Shown here: positions 55,230-63,891 of the stretch, piece after piece
Layout of the letters: every line of letters begins with the position of its first letter
Position numbering within the stretch: position 1 is the first letter of the stretch
NCBI RefSeq assembly: GCF_024129435.1
Contig: NZ_JAMXXN010000007.1
Location: 106,496 to 170,495 of the forward strand
Length of the DNA stretch: 64,000 nt
Origin: Acinetobacter lwoffii
GTDB taxonomy: Bacteria; Pseudomonadota; Gammaproteobacteria; Pseudomonadales; Moraxellaceae
Direction of reading: 5' to 3'
Notes under the pieces: model-generated
Database searches by the model: none
Seen by the model: only the letters and a program-made list of their open reading frames with translations
What the model was told of the DNA's origin: nothing
Made by a program: the position numbers and the translations under genes

Positions 55230-56006
55230 ATGACACAATCATTACATCCTGCAGCAAAACGGGGTTTTAGTGCGTCTGCTGAGCTCTATCAGCAAGTGCG
55301 TCCCGATTATCCGGCAGAAATCAGCCAATGGCTGAGTGAAACGCTGGCTTTGCCTGCAGGTGCGCATCTTCTGGATTTGGGCAGTGGCACCGGCAAGTTT
55401 ATCCCCTATTTACGCCCGCTCAGTAAGCACATTATCGCGATTGATCCTGTCCCGGAAATGCTGGCTCAATTAAAACAGGCGCATCCAGACATTCATGTTC
55501 TTGAAGGCATGAGCCATCAACTTCCCTTGCCCGATCATAGCCTGAATGCGGTATTTTGTGCACAGTCATTTCACTGGTTTGCCGATTCTGCTACCTTACA
55601 AGAATTAGATCGGGTACTCAAACCGCTTGGCTATCTGGTATTAATCTGGAATCAGCGCGATACGCGGGTGGACTGGGTTCAAGCCTTGGCCGATTGTATT
55701 GTCCCATTGGAAGGCGATACGCCGCGCTATCATAGCGGCATCTGGCGCGAGGTCTTTGCACAGCAAACGCTATTTCAGCCCTATGCAGAAACCACAATGA
55801 CCCAGCAACAGCATGGCAGTGTCGAGCAGGTGGTATCCAAGCGGCTGCTCTCGACTAGTTTTATTGCAGCCATGCCTGAACAGCAGCAGGCACAGTTAAA
55901 ACAACAATTTGAACAGATCATCCAGCAATATACAGCCAAAAGCGCAGAGGAAATGATCGATTTTCCTTATGTCACCCATATCTATGTGTTCAAGAAAAGT
56001 AATTAA
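55230..56006 (+). CDS. SAM-dependent methyltransferase (class I)
   Basis: This 258-residue protein has SAM motif I as LLDLGSGTGKF (about residue 47), acidic motif IIAIDPVPEML, and motif IV AVFCAQSFHWFAD (about residue 110), the Methyltransf_11 type close to trans-aconitate and ubiquinone methyltransferases. RGFSASAELYQQVRPDYPAEI near the start is typical of a widespread bacterial subgroup whose substrate is unknown. No membrane segment. It is divergent from the hydrolase gene across 65 bp and 15 bp ahead of the lipoprotein gene. Confidence 0.87.
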   Translation: MTQSLHPAAKRGFSASAELYQQVRPDYPAEISQWLSETLALPAGAHLLDLGSGTGKFIPYLRPLSKHIIAIDPVPEMLAQLKQAHPDIHVLEGMSHQLPLPDHSLNAVFCAQSFHWFADSATLQELDRVLKPLGYLVLIWNQRDTRVDWVQALADCIVPLEGDTPRYHSGIWREVFAQQTLFQPYAETTMTQQQHGSVEQVVSKRLLSTSFIAAMPEQQQAQLKQQFEQIIQQYTAKSAEEMIDFPYVTHIYVFKKSN

Positions 56007-56021
56007 AAACAGGAGGCGATC

Positions 56022-56609
56022 ATGCATAAAATACCAGGAATGACACGAACGCTGTTGTTCGCTGCGGCCATGCTGCTGATGGCATGTGACCAGAAAACGA
56101 CCGAAACTCCGACTGAAGCGACAACAGATAATACGGCTTCAGATCAAGTCATGCAGGAACTGAAAACCGAGCCACTGAAAGACTTCCCTAAAACTGCTGA
56201 TGATCCGCATGATATTGCTGCATTGACGGATTATGAACAGCGCTTTCAGGAAATGAGCAGCGACTTGGAAAAAGAATTAAACAGCATGCGCGATGATGAA
56301 AATATGACAGAAGAATTTGTCCAGCAACGTCAGCGTGATCATGTCCAGTCAGCATTGAATATGTTGAAGGCTTTAGAACTGAAAACCGAACAGGGCCGTT
56401 ATATTCAGGGCTTAATGTATCAATACTGGGAACATCAGGACAAATTACTCAATACTCCCAAGACTCAAGCTACACCCGTGAATGAAGCCAGTGAGAATGT
56501 CAAAGGTCTAGGGAAATATCTACACGCCCAAGAACAACTGGAACGCTGGCGTTCGCAATATCCGGATCTCGCCAAGAAAGAACCCGCTTCCCGGCAAGTG
56601 AAGGAATAG
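56022..56609 (+). CDS. Putative lipoprotein
   Basis: This 195-residue protein has a signal peptide with lipobox LMAC (Cys about residue 22), a low-complexity Thr/Asp-rich linker and a helical, charged C-terminal part (EQRFQEMSSDLEKELNSMRDDENM then QRQRDHVQSALNMLKALELK). No known family. AGGAGG stands at a good distance before the ATG. It follows the methyltransferase gene by 15 bp and is probably co-transcribed. Confidence 0.78.
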   Translation: MHKIPGMTRTLLFAAAMLLMACDQKTTETPTEATTDNTASDQVMQELKTEPLKDFPKTADDPHDIAALTDYEQRFQEMSSDLEKELNSMRDDENMTEEFVQQRQRDHVQSALNMLKALELKTEQGRYIQGLMYQYWEHQDKLLNTPKTQATPVNEASENVKGLGKYLHAQEQLERWRSQYPDLAKKEPASRQVKE

Positions 56610-56759
56610 TCTAGGATGCTAAATTGGCACACAGCTTAGATAAAATACAAAAATAATCTAAGCTGAACTGGCAGCTTTAAAACAGCGTGAATGAACAAGG
56701 CCGGATCTGTTGAGTCTGCATTCAGTATAAATACTAGATCATCCTAGCTATAAAATGAC

Positions 56760-57959
56760 TTAATCTGCTGTCAGAAACTGATGCACACCTTCACCCGCTG
56801 CACGCCCTGTGGCAAAACAGGCTGTCAGTAGATAACCGCCGGTCGGTGCATCCCAGTCCAGCATTTCTCCGCAAAGAAATACATGTGGGTTAGATTTCAA
56901 TTGTAGCTGTTCTGACAACACTTCACGCTTGACACCACCTGCACAGCTAATCGCCTCTTCAATCGGGCGGAAACCTGTGAGTGGAAGGGTCAAATGTTTA
57001 ATTTTTTTGGCTAATTCAGCAGCATCTTGCCATACCGCTTTGGCTACCAATTCCCGTACTAAGGCCGCCTTGGCACCGTCCAATCCAGCTTTACGCCAGA
57101 CATTAGTTAAAGACTGCTTCTTACTTGGCTGTAATTTTTGCGCAAGCTGTTCCATGCTTTGATTTGGGAAGAGGTCCAGATGCAGCTGCATCGGCTGCCC
57201 CTGTTTTAGTTGCTCGCGTAAACCCCGACCCTGCTTATAGATCAGGCCACTTTCCAGACCGTAATGGCTAATTACGATATCGCCAACGGTCTTTTCACCT
57301 TGCCCTAACCATGCTGCAACACGTTTCAGCGGCTGACCAAAGACTGGCTGCATAAATCGAGACCAGGGATATTCCACTCCGGCATTACTGGCCTGGAAAG
57401 GCTCAATTTCATCCGGCTTTAACCAGGCTTGCCATGCACCATCACTACCCAACGCTGACCAAGACACTGCACCACAAGCCAGAATAATGGCATCAAAATA
57501 TTCAGTACGATGTTCATTATTTTTCAGATCACGCAGCTCAAGCTGTTGCTGCTGCAACTGGCTGACTTTATGCCGGTAATGAAACTGAACGCCATCATTG
57601 GCCAAACGCTTGAGCCAGGCACGCAACAAGGGCGCGGCTTTCATTTCAGTCGGGAATACCCGGCCAGACGAACCGATATAAGGTTCTATACCGAGCTGTT
57701 TCATCCAGTCTTGAATCCAGAGCGCATCCCACTGTTTGATCCAAGGTGACAACCACTCCCCCTGATCATAACGTTGTACAAACTGTAGCACAGGCTCGGC
57801 ATGAGAAATATTCAGGCCGGTTTTACCTGCCATCAGGAATTTACGCGCGGCAGACGGTTTTTGCTCATAGATATGCAACTCATAATCAAACTGACTGAGC
57901 ACTTCTGCTGCCATTAAGCCTGCGGGGCCTGCGCCCACAATAGCAATGCGTTTGCTCAT
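56760..57959 (-). CDS. YhiN/HI0933-type flavoprotein (TIGR03862 type)
   Basis: This 399-residue FAD protein begins [19 protein letters not shown] (dinucleotide-binding fold). AGKTGLNISH, SGRVFPTEMKAAPLLRAWL and ILACGAVSWSALGSDG follow, and near the end FRPIEEAISCAGGV and FLCGEMLDWDAPTGGYLL. This is the HI0933-like/YhiN family of predicted aminoacetone oxidase or oxidoreductase flavoproteins, with the biochemical role unproven. ATG 57959 is chosen as the start of the fold; it lies four bases after the methyltransferase stop, so the pair is an operon. Confidence 0.87.
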   Translation of the reverse strand: MSKRIAIVGAGPAGLMAAEVLSQFDYELHIYEQKPSAARKFLMAGKTGLNISHAEPVLQFVQRYDQGEWLSPWIKQWDALWIQDWMKQLGIEPYIGSSGRVFPTEMKAAPLLRAWLKRLANDGVQFHYRHKVSQLQQQQLELRDLKNNEHRTEYFDAIILACGAVSWSALGSDGAWQAWLKPDEIEPFQASNAGVEYPWSRFMQPVFGQPLKRVAAWLGQGEKTVGDIVISHYGLESGLIYKQGRGLREQLKQGQPMQLHLDLFPNQSMEQLAQKLQPSKKQSLTNVWRKAGLDGAKAALVRELVAKAVWQDAAELAKKIKHLTLPLTGFRPIEEAISCAGGVKREVLSEQLQLKSNPHVFLCGEMLDWDAPTGGYLLTACFATGRAAGEGVHQFLTAD

Positions 57960-57963
57960 CTGC

Positions 57964-58602
57964 TTATTCCGAGACGGTGGCATTCTGCCCTTGCAAAGGC
58001 TGGAAATCATCAAAACGTGTCACATAACTTTCAGGCTTGCTGATGATTAGTTGCTGGCATAATTCGCCGCGTTCCAGATATTTAATTTCAAAATGGGTGC
58101 GCGCCGAATCTGCAGCAATCACTTCTTTGACAAAAGGCAGCTTCCAGAGCTCTCGCACCTGTATTTCTGCTTCTTCGATATAGGCAGGAATATTACTGGC
58201 CAAAGTAATCGTTCCCCCGGTTTTCAGGCGTGAAAGTAGAAACTCAAAAAATGGCATATTGACCCAGCGCTGTGCCGGATTATGCGGTTCAGGATTTGGA
58301 TATAAAATAAAGAATTGTTCTACCTGCTGCGGATACAGTGCATGTACGATCCACGGTAAAGCATCGGCATGAACGGTTTGTAAATTAGTTTGACCCTCAA
58401 CAGCATGCTGTTTTTGCATCGCCAGAAATTTTTCACGGGTACGTTCAATTGCAATCAGTTGAGTATCGGGATTGTTCTTGCTGAATAACAAGGCATGTTT
58501 ACCTTTACCCGCTCCCACTTCGACGCAGACCGGTTCAGGACTGATGCTTTGAAAATCACGGGGCGCATGCATACGCTGTGCTTGAAATTGACGAATCGGC
58601 AT
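57964..58602 (-). CDS. TrmB-family tRNA (guanine-N7)-methyltransferase-like protein, divergent
   Basis: This 212-residue protein has the SAM motif CVEVGAGKGKHALLFS and the acidic IAIERTREKF of the TrmB (Methyltransf_4) family, plus NIPAYIEEAEIQVRELW. The hallmark PDPWxKxRHxKRR loop of real TrmB, which binds tRNA, is replaced by YPNPEPHNPAQRWVNM. That makes a role in G46 methylation uncertain; it may act on another substrate. It is transcribed with the YhiN-type flavoprotein. Confidence 0.75.
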   Translation of the reverse strand: MPIRQFQAQRMHAPRDFQSISPEPVCVEVGAGKGKHALLFSKNNPDTQLIAIERTREKFLAMQKQHAVEGQTNLQTVHADALPWIVHALYPQQVEQFFILYPNPEPHNPAQRWVNMPFFEFLLSRLKTGGTITLASNIPAYIEEAEIQVRELWKLPFVKEVIAADSARTHFEIKYLERGELCQQLIISKPESYVTRFDDFQPLQGQNATVSE

Positions 58603-58692
58603 AATCAGATCAAACTAATAAAAACCGCATAAGTCTAACAAGTGCGGCTATATTTGCCTAATCGAACCTTTATTTTTCTTTGGAGTCGTCCC

Positions 58693-58866
58693 ATGCCTAC
58701 CACTTTAAACTGTCCGCGCTGTGGCAAGCTGACCACATGGGAAGATAATGAATTCCGTCCTTTTTGCTCAGAACGTTGCAAGATGATTGATCTAGGCGCT
58801 TGGGCCAATGAGGAATATAGTTTGCCTACTCAGGATGCACCACAAGCCGACAACAGCGAAGAATAA
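58693..58866 (+). CDS. yacG: DNA gyrase inhibitor / zinc-binding protein YacG
   Basis: This 57-residue protein has a zinc ribbon with two Cys pairs: CPRCGK near the start and [19 protein letters not shown] later, which is the YacG signature. E. coli YacG binds gyrase and inhibits it. ATG 58693 follows GGAG; a longer frame from 58642 is not supported. In many Pseudomonas and Acinetobacter genomes it lies with coaE and pilD, which are absent here. Confidence 0.93.
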   Translation: MPTTLNCPRCGKLTTWEDNEFRPFCSERCKMIDLGAWANEEYSLPTQDAPQADNSEE

Positions 58867-59041
58867 AATGTCTTCCCTGTCGAAAATTCTGTCTGAAAGC
58901 AGAATCTTGTCGAAATTAAGTAAATAAATCATATGAATTTTATAAAATTACTTAGATAAAGCAACACGAATTAACATCTTTCATAAAGCCTTAGTATTAT
59001 TGTTCTACTCTAAATTTTCACATTATTTTTAGAGCAATAAT

Positions 59042-59241
59042 ATGGGTTATATTATTTTAAGAGTCATATTAATTTAAGAGTCATATTAATTGGGGTTGGT
59101 CTACTCGCACTTCTTTCGTTGGGAGTCGGCATTTTCCAACAAGATAGTTTATTTATTGTATTGGGTGTGCTTTTTGCTTTTGCCGCTTGGCTCATACACA
59201 TGCAAACGCGACAACTTCGCAATAATCCCTTTTCAGAATAA
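59042..59241 (+). pseudogene. Small two-helix membrane-protein gene broken by a 17-bp tandem duplication
   Basis: An ATG at 59042 (AGAG eight bases upstream) opens MGYIILRVILI and then hits a stop at 59075. The block TTAAGAGTCATATTAAT stands twice in tandem (59057-59073 and 59074-59090). With one copy the frame runs on without interruption to the stop at 59239-59241, giving about 60 residues with two hydrophobic helices (IGVGLLALLSLGVGIF and SLFIVLGVLFAFAAWLIHM) and a basic tail QTRQLRNNPF. The downstream frame has no ATG of its own. The duplication is visible directly; loss of function is inferred. Confidence 0.6.
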
Positions 59242-59243
59242 AA

Positions 59244-59274
59244 ATAAAAGACCAAACTATATTGGTCTTTTATT
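59244..59274. terminator. Bidirectional terminator
   Basis: AAAAGACCAA and TTGGTCTTTT pair around ACTATA, with A- and T-rich flanks; it lies between the broken small gene and the convergent metallo-hydrolase gene. Confidence 0.85.
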
Positions 59275-59281
59275 TACGCTT

Positions 59282-59926
59282 TTAACCCGCTTTACCTGCA
59301 ACAAAAGGATTATGCTGCTTTTCAAAACCAATGGTGCTGATCGGACCATGTCCTGAAATAAATCGAGTTTCATCTGGCAGGCTGAAACATTCACGCTGAA
59401 TTGAATCTATGAGCTGCTGATGATTGCCACGCGGGAAATCGGTGCGGCCAATTGAGCCTTTGAACAAGACATCACCTGTCCATAACAAGTCATAATTTTT
59501 GTTATAGAACATCACGTGACCCGGCGTATGTCCTGGGGCAAAACGCACTTCAAATTCTTCATTGCCGAGTGTGAGAACTTCACCACCTTCCAGCCACTGG
59601 GTCACTTCGACTTTTTCCTGAATCGGAAAACCATAACGTGCAGAAACTTCCTGAATCATGTCAAGCCAGAATGCATCTTCCTTATGCGGTCCGATTACCG
59701 GCACATCCCAAGCCTTTTTTAACGCGCCCACAGCACCCGCATGGTCCAGATGACCATGGGTCAACCACAAGGCTTTAACTGTTAAACCCAGTACTTCAAC
59801 TTCAGCCTTCAGTTTCTCAGGTTCGCCCCCTGCATCAATCAAAATGGCTTCTTTGGTGTCCGTATCCCAAATGATGGAACAGTTTTGCTGAAATGCAGTA
59901 ACCGGAACAATTTTGACTTGTAACAT
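59282..59926 (-). CDS. Metallo-beta-lactamase-fold hydrolase, glyoxalase II-like
   Basis: This 214-residue zinc hydrolase has THGHLDHAGA (about residue 58), PGHTPGHVMFY (about residue 135), TGDVLFKGSIGRTDFPRGN (about 160) and a final SGHGP, the pattern of small glyoxalase II-like/YcbL proteins that act on thioesters. It lacks the C-terminal substrate domain of GloB. ATG 59926 gives the conserved KIVPVTAFQQNCSII start and is preceded by GAGG. Its start lies within the end of hemH by position, so the two are coupled. Confidence 0.87.
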   Translation of the reverse strand: MLQVKIVPVTAFQQNCSIIWDTDTKEAILIDAGGEPEKLKAEVEVLGLTVKALWLTHGHLDHAGAVGALKKAWDVPVIGPHKEDAFWLDMIQEVSARYGFPIQEKVEVTQWLEGGEVLTLGNEEFEVRFAPGHTPGHVMFYNKNYDLLWTGDVLFKGSIGRTDFPRGNHQQLIDSIQRECFSLPDETRFISGHGPISTIGFEKQHNPFVAGKAG

Positions 59927-59948
59927 GGGGTGAAAAACCTCGGGCAAG

Positions 59949-60962
59949 TTAATGAGCAAGTGTCTGTGTCAATGCATCCAGATTAGCCTGTAGCAGACTA
60001 TTGAGCAATCGCAAATGATCTTCACGGCTATTTAAAGCAGGAATATAACTATAGCTTTCACCGCCGAGTGCTTTAAAAGCCTCGGCATTTTCAATTGCCA
60101 GCTCTTCAAGCGTTTCCAGACAGTCCGCGGAAAATGCCGGACTCATCACCTGAATTGATTTCACCCCCTGTTTCGCCCAATCTTCAAGCAAAACATCGGT
60201 ATAGGGCTTGATCCATTCCTGCTTGCCAAACCGTGACTGGAAGCTGATCGCATATTGATCTTCGCTTAAACCCAGGGCTTTAGCTAACAGCTTACCAGTT
60301 ATGCGGCAACGGTCGGCATAAGGATCGCCTTTATCGGCATAGGGCTGTGGAATGCCGTGGAAAGACATTAACAATTTTTCTGGCTTACCATGAATTGCCT
60401 GATAGTCACGTACACTTTGAGCCAGCGACTGGATAAATAAAGGATGTTGATAATAATCCCGGATCACTGTCAAACCGGGTAAATTGCGCTGTTGAACCAC
60501 CCATTTCGCCACTGCATCGTATAAAGGTGCGGTCGACGTGGCTGAATATTGGGGAAACAGGGGAAATAGAATCACGTGTTCCTGTGGCTGCGCGGAGACT
60601 TGTGCCAAGACATCCTGAATGTTGGGATTGCCATAGGTCATGGCGGGCACCACATTCAGTTCAAACTGTGGATACAGCTGGGTGAGATGTGTCTTGACTG
60701 CGCTGACCTGCTCAAACAGAATTTCACGCATCGGTGAATCCTGTCCCCATACTTGTGCATAAGCCTGTGATACCCGCTTTGGACGGAAGGGTAAAATGAA
60801 TAAGCGCAGAATGATTTGCCAAATCGGTTTGGGAATCTCAATCACACGCTGGTCGGATAAAAACTGCTTGAGAAAACGGCGTACCGCAGGAATCGTAGGC
60901 TCATCTGGTGTGCCCAAGTTTGCCAATATAATCGTCACTTTCGCTTTAGCAGTAGAATACAT
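59949..60962 (-). CDS. hemH: Ferrochelatase
   Basis: HemH inserts Fe2+ into protoporphyrin IX, the last step of haem synthesis. The 337 residues include [20 protein letters not shown], the catalytic His in [18 protein letters not shown] (about residue 198), and the conserved acid pair in [19 protein letters not shown] (about residue 275). [16 protein letters not shown] is typical of gammaproteobacterial enzymes. No cysteine ligands for an Fe-S cluster are visible at the C-terminus. The start codon has a weak ribosome-binding site. Confidence 0.97.
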   Translation of the reverse strand: MYSTAKAKVTIILANLGTPDEPTIPAVRRFLKQFLSDQRVIEIPKPIWQIILRLFILPFRPKRVSQAYAQVWGQDSPMREILFEQVSAVKTHLTQLYPQFELNVVPAMTYGNPNIQDVLAQVSAQPQEHVILFPLFPQYSATSTAPLYDAVAKWVVQQRNLPGLTVIRDYYQHPLFIQSLAQSVRDYQAIHGKPEKLLMSFHGIPQPYADKGDPYADRCRITGKLLAKALGLSEDQYAISFQSRFGKQEWIKPYTDVLLEDWAKQGVKSIQVMSPAFSADCLETLEELAIENAEAFKALGGESYSYIPALNSREDHLRLLNSLLQANLDALTQTLAH

Positions 60963-61027
60963 TCAGTTCGTCCGTCAGGATATCAACCCCTGTACTTTAA
61001 CAGCTTTTTATTTATTCTCTCTATGGA

Positions 61028-62056
61028 TTAATACGCTGACTTATATTGAAAAGTGCGATCTAAATCCAGCAAGCTGCTATCCAGCAATTTTTGCGCTTTT
61101 GGCGTGATCTGCCACAGCATGCGCTGTCGGTCATCACGACCGGATGGCACAATCCAGTCATTCTGGCGCATTTGAATTTTTAAACTATGCAAGGCACGGA
61201 TATTCATCTGGGCACGCGCCACTGCATGTGCACGCGGCATCTGTACCCGTGCATCCTGCAAACCGGTTTCATTCAGATATTCATTCATGCGCTTCGAGAA
61301 AAATTCCTCAGGGGTCGGATTGACAAAGGTGGAGCCCAGCAACGCCAACAATTGCGCCCAAGTCAGTTTCTTCTGGACTTTGATTTCCTTGAAGTTACCA
61401 TCCTGATAAGCATGCATCCGGTATTCAAAAGAAAAAATTTCATGCATCGCTACTTTGGGCAAGCTTAGGAATGGATCAACTTCTGCAGTTCCACCATCAC
61501 GTTCCAGTTGAGCCACTTTGGCTTTCAGCTGATCAATCTCGTCATGTAGCGCCTGAGTATTTTGCGGACGCACCCAGCCAGTCACCGGATAGCGCTCCAA
61601 CATTTGCGGCATGTTAAAACGCACTGCCATTTCCAGATCTCGCAGGCTGCGGTAAGTAAAGACCTGATCGACTTCCTGCTGTAATAACTGACGGAATTCC
61701 TTAAATTTTTCCTGTAATTCCGGTTTGGCATCATGCAATGCACTTTCACGTGATGCCGGATCATCATGCATAAACACAATAATCGGTTTTTGCTTGGTCA
61801 CTGCATAAATATATTCGAGATGCATATAGCCAACACCCGATACCGACTGCTCTCCATACTGGCTTCCCAGCAGAATCACGACATAATCACAGTCATCAAT
61901 CTGGCGGCGTGCAAATGCAGTATTCAGCGGTGTACGCTGTTCCAGTCCCCACGAGAAAAACCCCATTCCTACCAGTGTTTGAGACAGAATGATACGCTCC
62001 GGTTGCATTTCTGCCCCAGAGGTTGAGATGAACACTTGGTACCGTTTATCCAGCAT
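61028..62056 (-). CDS. DUF4062-domain protein
   Basis: This 342-residue protein has a DUF4062-like N-terminal domain (residues 1-110): RYQVFISTSGAEMQPERIILSQTL, then RRQIDDCDYVVILLGSQYGEQSVSGVGYMHLEYIYAV and IIVFMHDD. The domain has a TIR/flavodoxin-like look and often sits in front of signalling or defence effectors. Residues about 165-190 form a short coiled coil (DEIDQLKAKVAQLERD) and the rest is a helical domain that I do not recognise. AGAGGA stands before the ATG. Its place between hemH and murI looks like core genome rather than a defence island. Confidence 0.7.
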   Translation of the reverse strand: MLDKRYQVFISTSGAEMQPERIILSQTLVGMGFFSWGLEQRTPLNTAFARRQIDDCDYVVILLGSQYGEQSVSGVGYMHLEYIYAVTKQKPIIVFMHDDPASRESALHDAKPELQEKFKEFRQLLQQEVDQVFTYRSLRDLEMAVRFNMPQMLERYPVTGWVRPQNTQALHDEIDQLKAKVAQLERDGGTAEVDPFLSLPKVAMHEIFSFEYRMHAYQDGNFKEIKVQKKLTWAQLLALLGSTFVNPTPEEFFSKRMNEYLNETGLQDARVQMPRAHAVARAQMNIRALHSLKIQMRQNDWIVPSGRDDRQRMLWQITPKAQKLLDSSLLDLDRTFQYKSAY

Positions 62057-62172
62057 GGGCTATCCTCTTCTCCTGTACATTTGGGTAAAAAATGCATCAT
62101 CACATGCTTCTTTACCCAATATGGCCACCCCAAAATCAAAATATCTTTCTTCTTAAATTATAAAAATGAGTT

Positions 62173-63045
62173 TTAAACTGCACTCATATTACTGACCTGC
62201 CATTTTAAATCGGCCGGAATCAGGTGCTGCAAAATCGGTCGGAGCTGTTCAGCATTCTGCCCACTCACCACCAATTCAATTTTCACGCTTTCTTTAGACT
62301 TATGCTCAAATAATAACCCATTTTTAATTAAAATTCGGGCCGTTTGTCTTGCAACCGCGAATCCTGAGTCAATTAATGTCAGCTTTTGACCAAAAATATA
62401 CTGAATTGACGATTTTAGGAAGGGGTAATGTGTACATCCTAACACTAAATAATCAGCGCCCTGATCTACAACTGGTTGTAAAATCTCTTTTAATGTCTGC
62501 AAACAGGCTGCACTCATCTGCTCCCCAGCCTCAACAAAAGGCACCAGATCCAGACTGGTCACAGGCAGGACTTTGACTTGAGCCGGTTCGGCAAAACGGG
62601 AAATGACATCTTTAATCAGTTGGCCGCGGAAGGTCGCGGGCGTGGCCAATACCGCCACCGTTTTCGACTGGGTATTCAGGACCGCCGGTTTAAGCGCGGG
62701 TACTAAACCGATAATCGGAAAGTTTTCACCATAATAGTCACGCAAATAATCCAGACTAAAAGCGGAAGCGGTATTACAAGCCACCACCGCAACTTTACAA
62801 CCTTGACGATAAAGCCATTCAATCGCCTGAGCCGTCAAGGCACGAATTTCCTGATCATCTCTCGGACCATAAGGCACATGCGCAGTATCCGCATAATAGA
62901 CAAAGCGCTCATTAGGCAAATGACGGGCAATTTCCAGGGCGACTGACAAGCCGCCTACGCCTGAGTCAAAAATGCCAATAGGCGCATCTGCCGTGGCATT
63001 GGGCATCGAGTCTAATAGCTGGGAAATTGGTTGAATAGCGCTCAT
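62173..63045 (-). CDS. murI: Glutamate racemase
   Basis: MurI makes D-glutamate for peptidoglycan. The 290-residue protein shows PIGIFDSGVGGLSVALEI, YYADTAHVPYG, the first catalytic Cys in VVACNTASAFSLD and the second in YLVLGCTHYPFL. ATG 63045 starts the likely protein; the longer frame at 63084 adds 13 residues of no family similarity, and neither has a strong ribosome-binding site. It lies 48 bp after the DUF1285 gene and may share its transcript. Confidence 0.95.
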   Translation of the reverse strand: MSAIQPISQLLDSMPNATADAPIGIFDSGVGGLSVALEIARHLPNERFVYYADTAHVPYGPRDDQEIRALTAQAIEWLYRQGCKVAVVACNTASAFSLDYLRDYYGENFPIIGLVPALKPAVLNTQSKTVAVLATPATFRGQLIKDVISRFAEPAQVKVLPVTSLDLVPFVEAGEQMSAACLQTLKEILQPVVDQGADYLVLGCTHYPFLKSSIQYIFGQKLTLIDSGFAVARQTARILIKNGLLFEHKSKESVKIELVVSGQNAEQLRPILQHLIPADLKWQVSNMSAV

Positions 63046-63093
63046 AACGTTGCAGGTGGCTTGTTTGAAATTTCTAGCGTTCAAGCTTAAACC

Positions 63094-63705
63094 TCAGGTG
63101 CTCAAATGCAAGTCTAAATCACCACTTTTCAAACTTAAAACGGTTTCGCCTGCCGGATTTTCATCAAGCTCTCCCATCTCGACCAGATGTAAAAATGCCG
63201 CACGCTGAATCAGTGCATTAATCCCAAAACGCACATGCACATAAGGCCTCAACTCACCTTTGTATTCACGCATAAAGATTGGATGTTCAGCATCGACAAT
63301 AATCAGGTCTTGCGTGGTTGTGCCCAGTTGCAGATAAGTCACTCCATTGATCTCAACCTGATCGACCTGATTGACAAATAAAGGTTCATCTTCAACTTCG
63401 ATTTCAATCATTTCTACTGGTGTTTTTAGATAGAATTTATCGTTTTCTTTCCAGAGCACCGTTGCAAACAGGCCAATCATCGGCTGACGCTTGATCAATT
63501 GACCTTCGTGCCACCATTCGCCGTTGGCTAAAACCTTGAGATCCATTGTGCCACAATGCTTTGGCTGCCATTGCTCCAAAGGGGGTATTGACCTTTTGTG
63601 ACTGCCCTGTGCATCTTTTAAGTATTGTGCGATATCCATTAAATTTTTATCATCGGGATAAGTTACTTTTTTCGTCGGATTTGTGCTGGGTACTGGCTTA
63701 TCCAT
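63094..63705 (-). CDS. DUF1285 family protein
   Basis: This is a 203-residue soluble protein. After a disordered start (MDKPVPSTNPTKK) comes the conserved block PPLEQWQPKHCGTMDLKVLANGEWWHEG, and then EDEPLFVNQVDQV and VHVRFGINALIQRAAFLHLVEMGE, the DUF1285 pattern found widely in proteobacteria. No function is known. I use the ATG at 63705; the open frame continues upstream for 93 codons of hydrophobic and Cys-rich sequence that does not look like this protein. Confidence 0.87.
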   Translation of the reverse strand: MDKPVPSTNPTKKVTYPDDKNLMDIAQYLKDAQGSHKRSIPPLEQWQPKHCGTMDLKVLANGEWWHEGQLIKRQPMIGLFATVLWKENDKFYLKTPVEMIEIEVEDEPLFVNQVDQVEINGVTYLQLGTTTQDLIIVDAEHPIFMREYKGELRPYVHVRFGINALIQRAAFLHLVEMGELDENPAGETVLSLKSGDLDLHLST

Positions 63706-63891
63706 AAAAGAAGACCTTAATGACGGAAAAATAATATGTTTCAGCCAATTGGCTAAAACCGGCTTTAAAACTATACTAGCCCAGATTATCAAAGACACCA
63801 GCATTTTTGTGTCTAGGAACCAAGAACACTTATGGCAGCACCCAATCATATGATTATGGTTGCCACCGAATAGTAATATGAGGAGTCCTAC

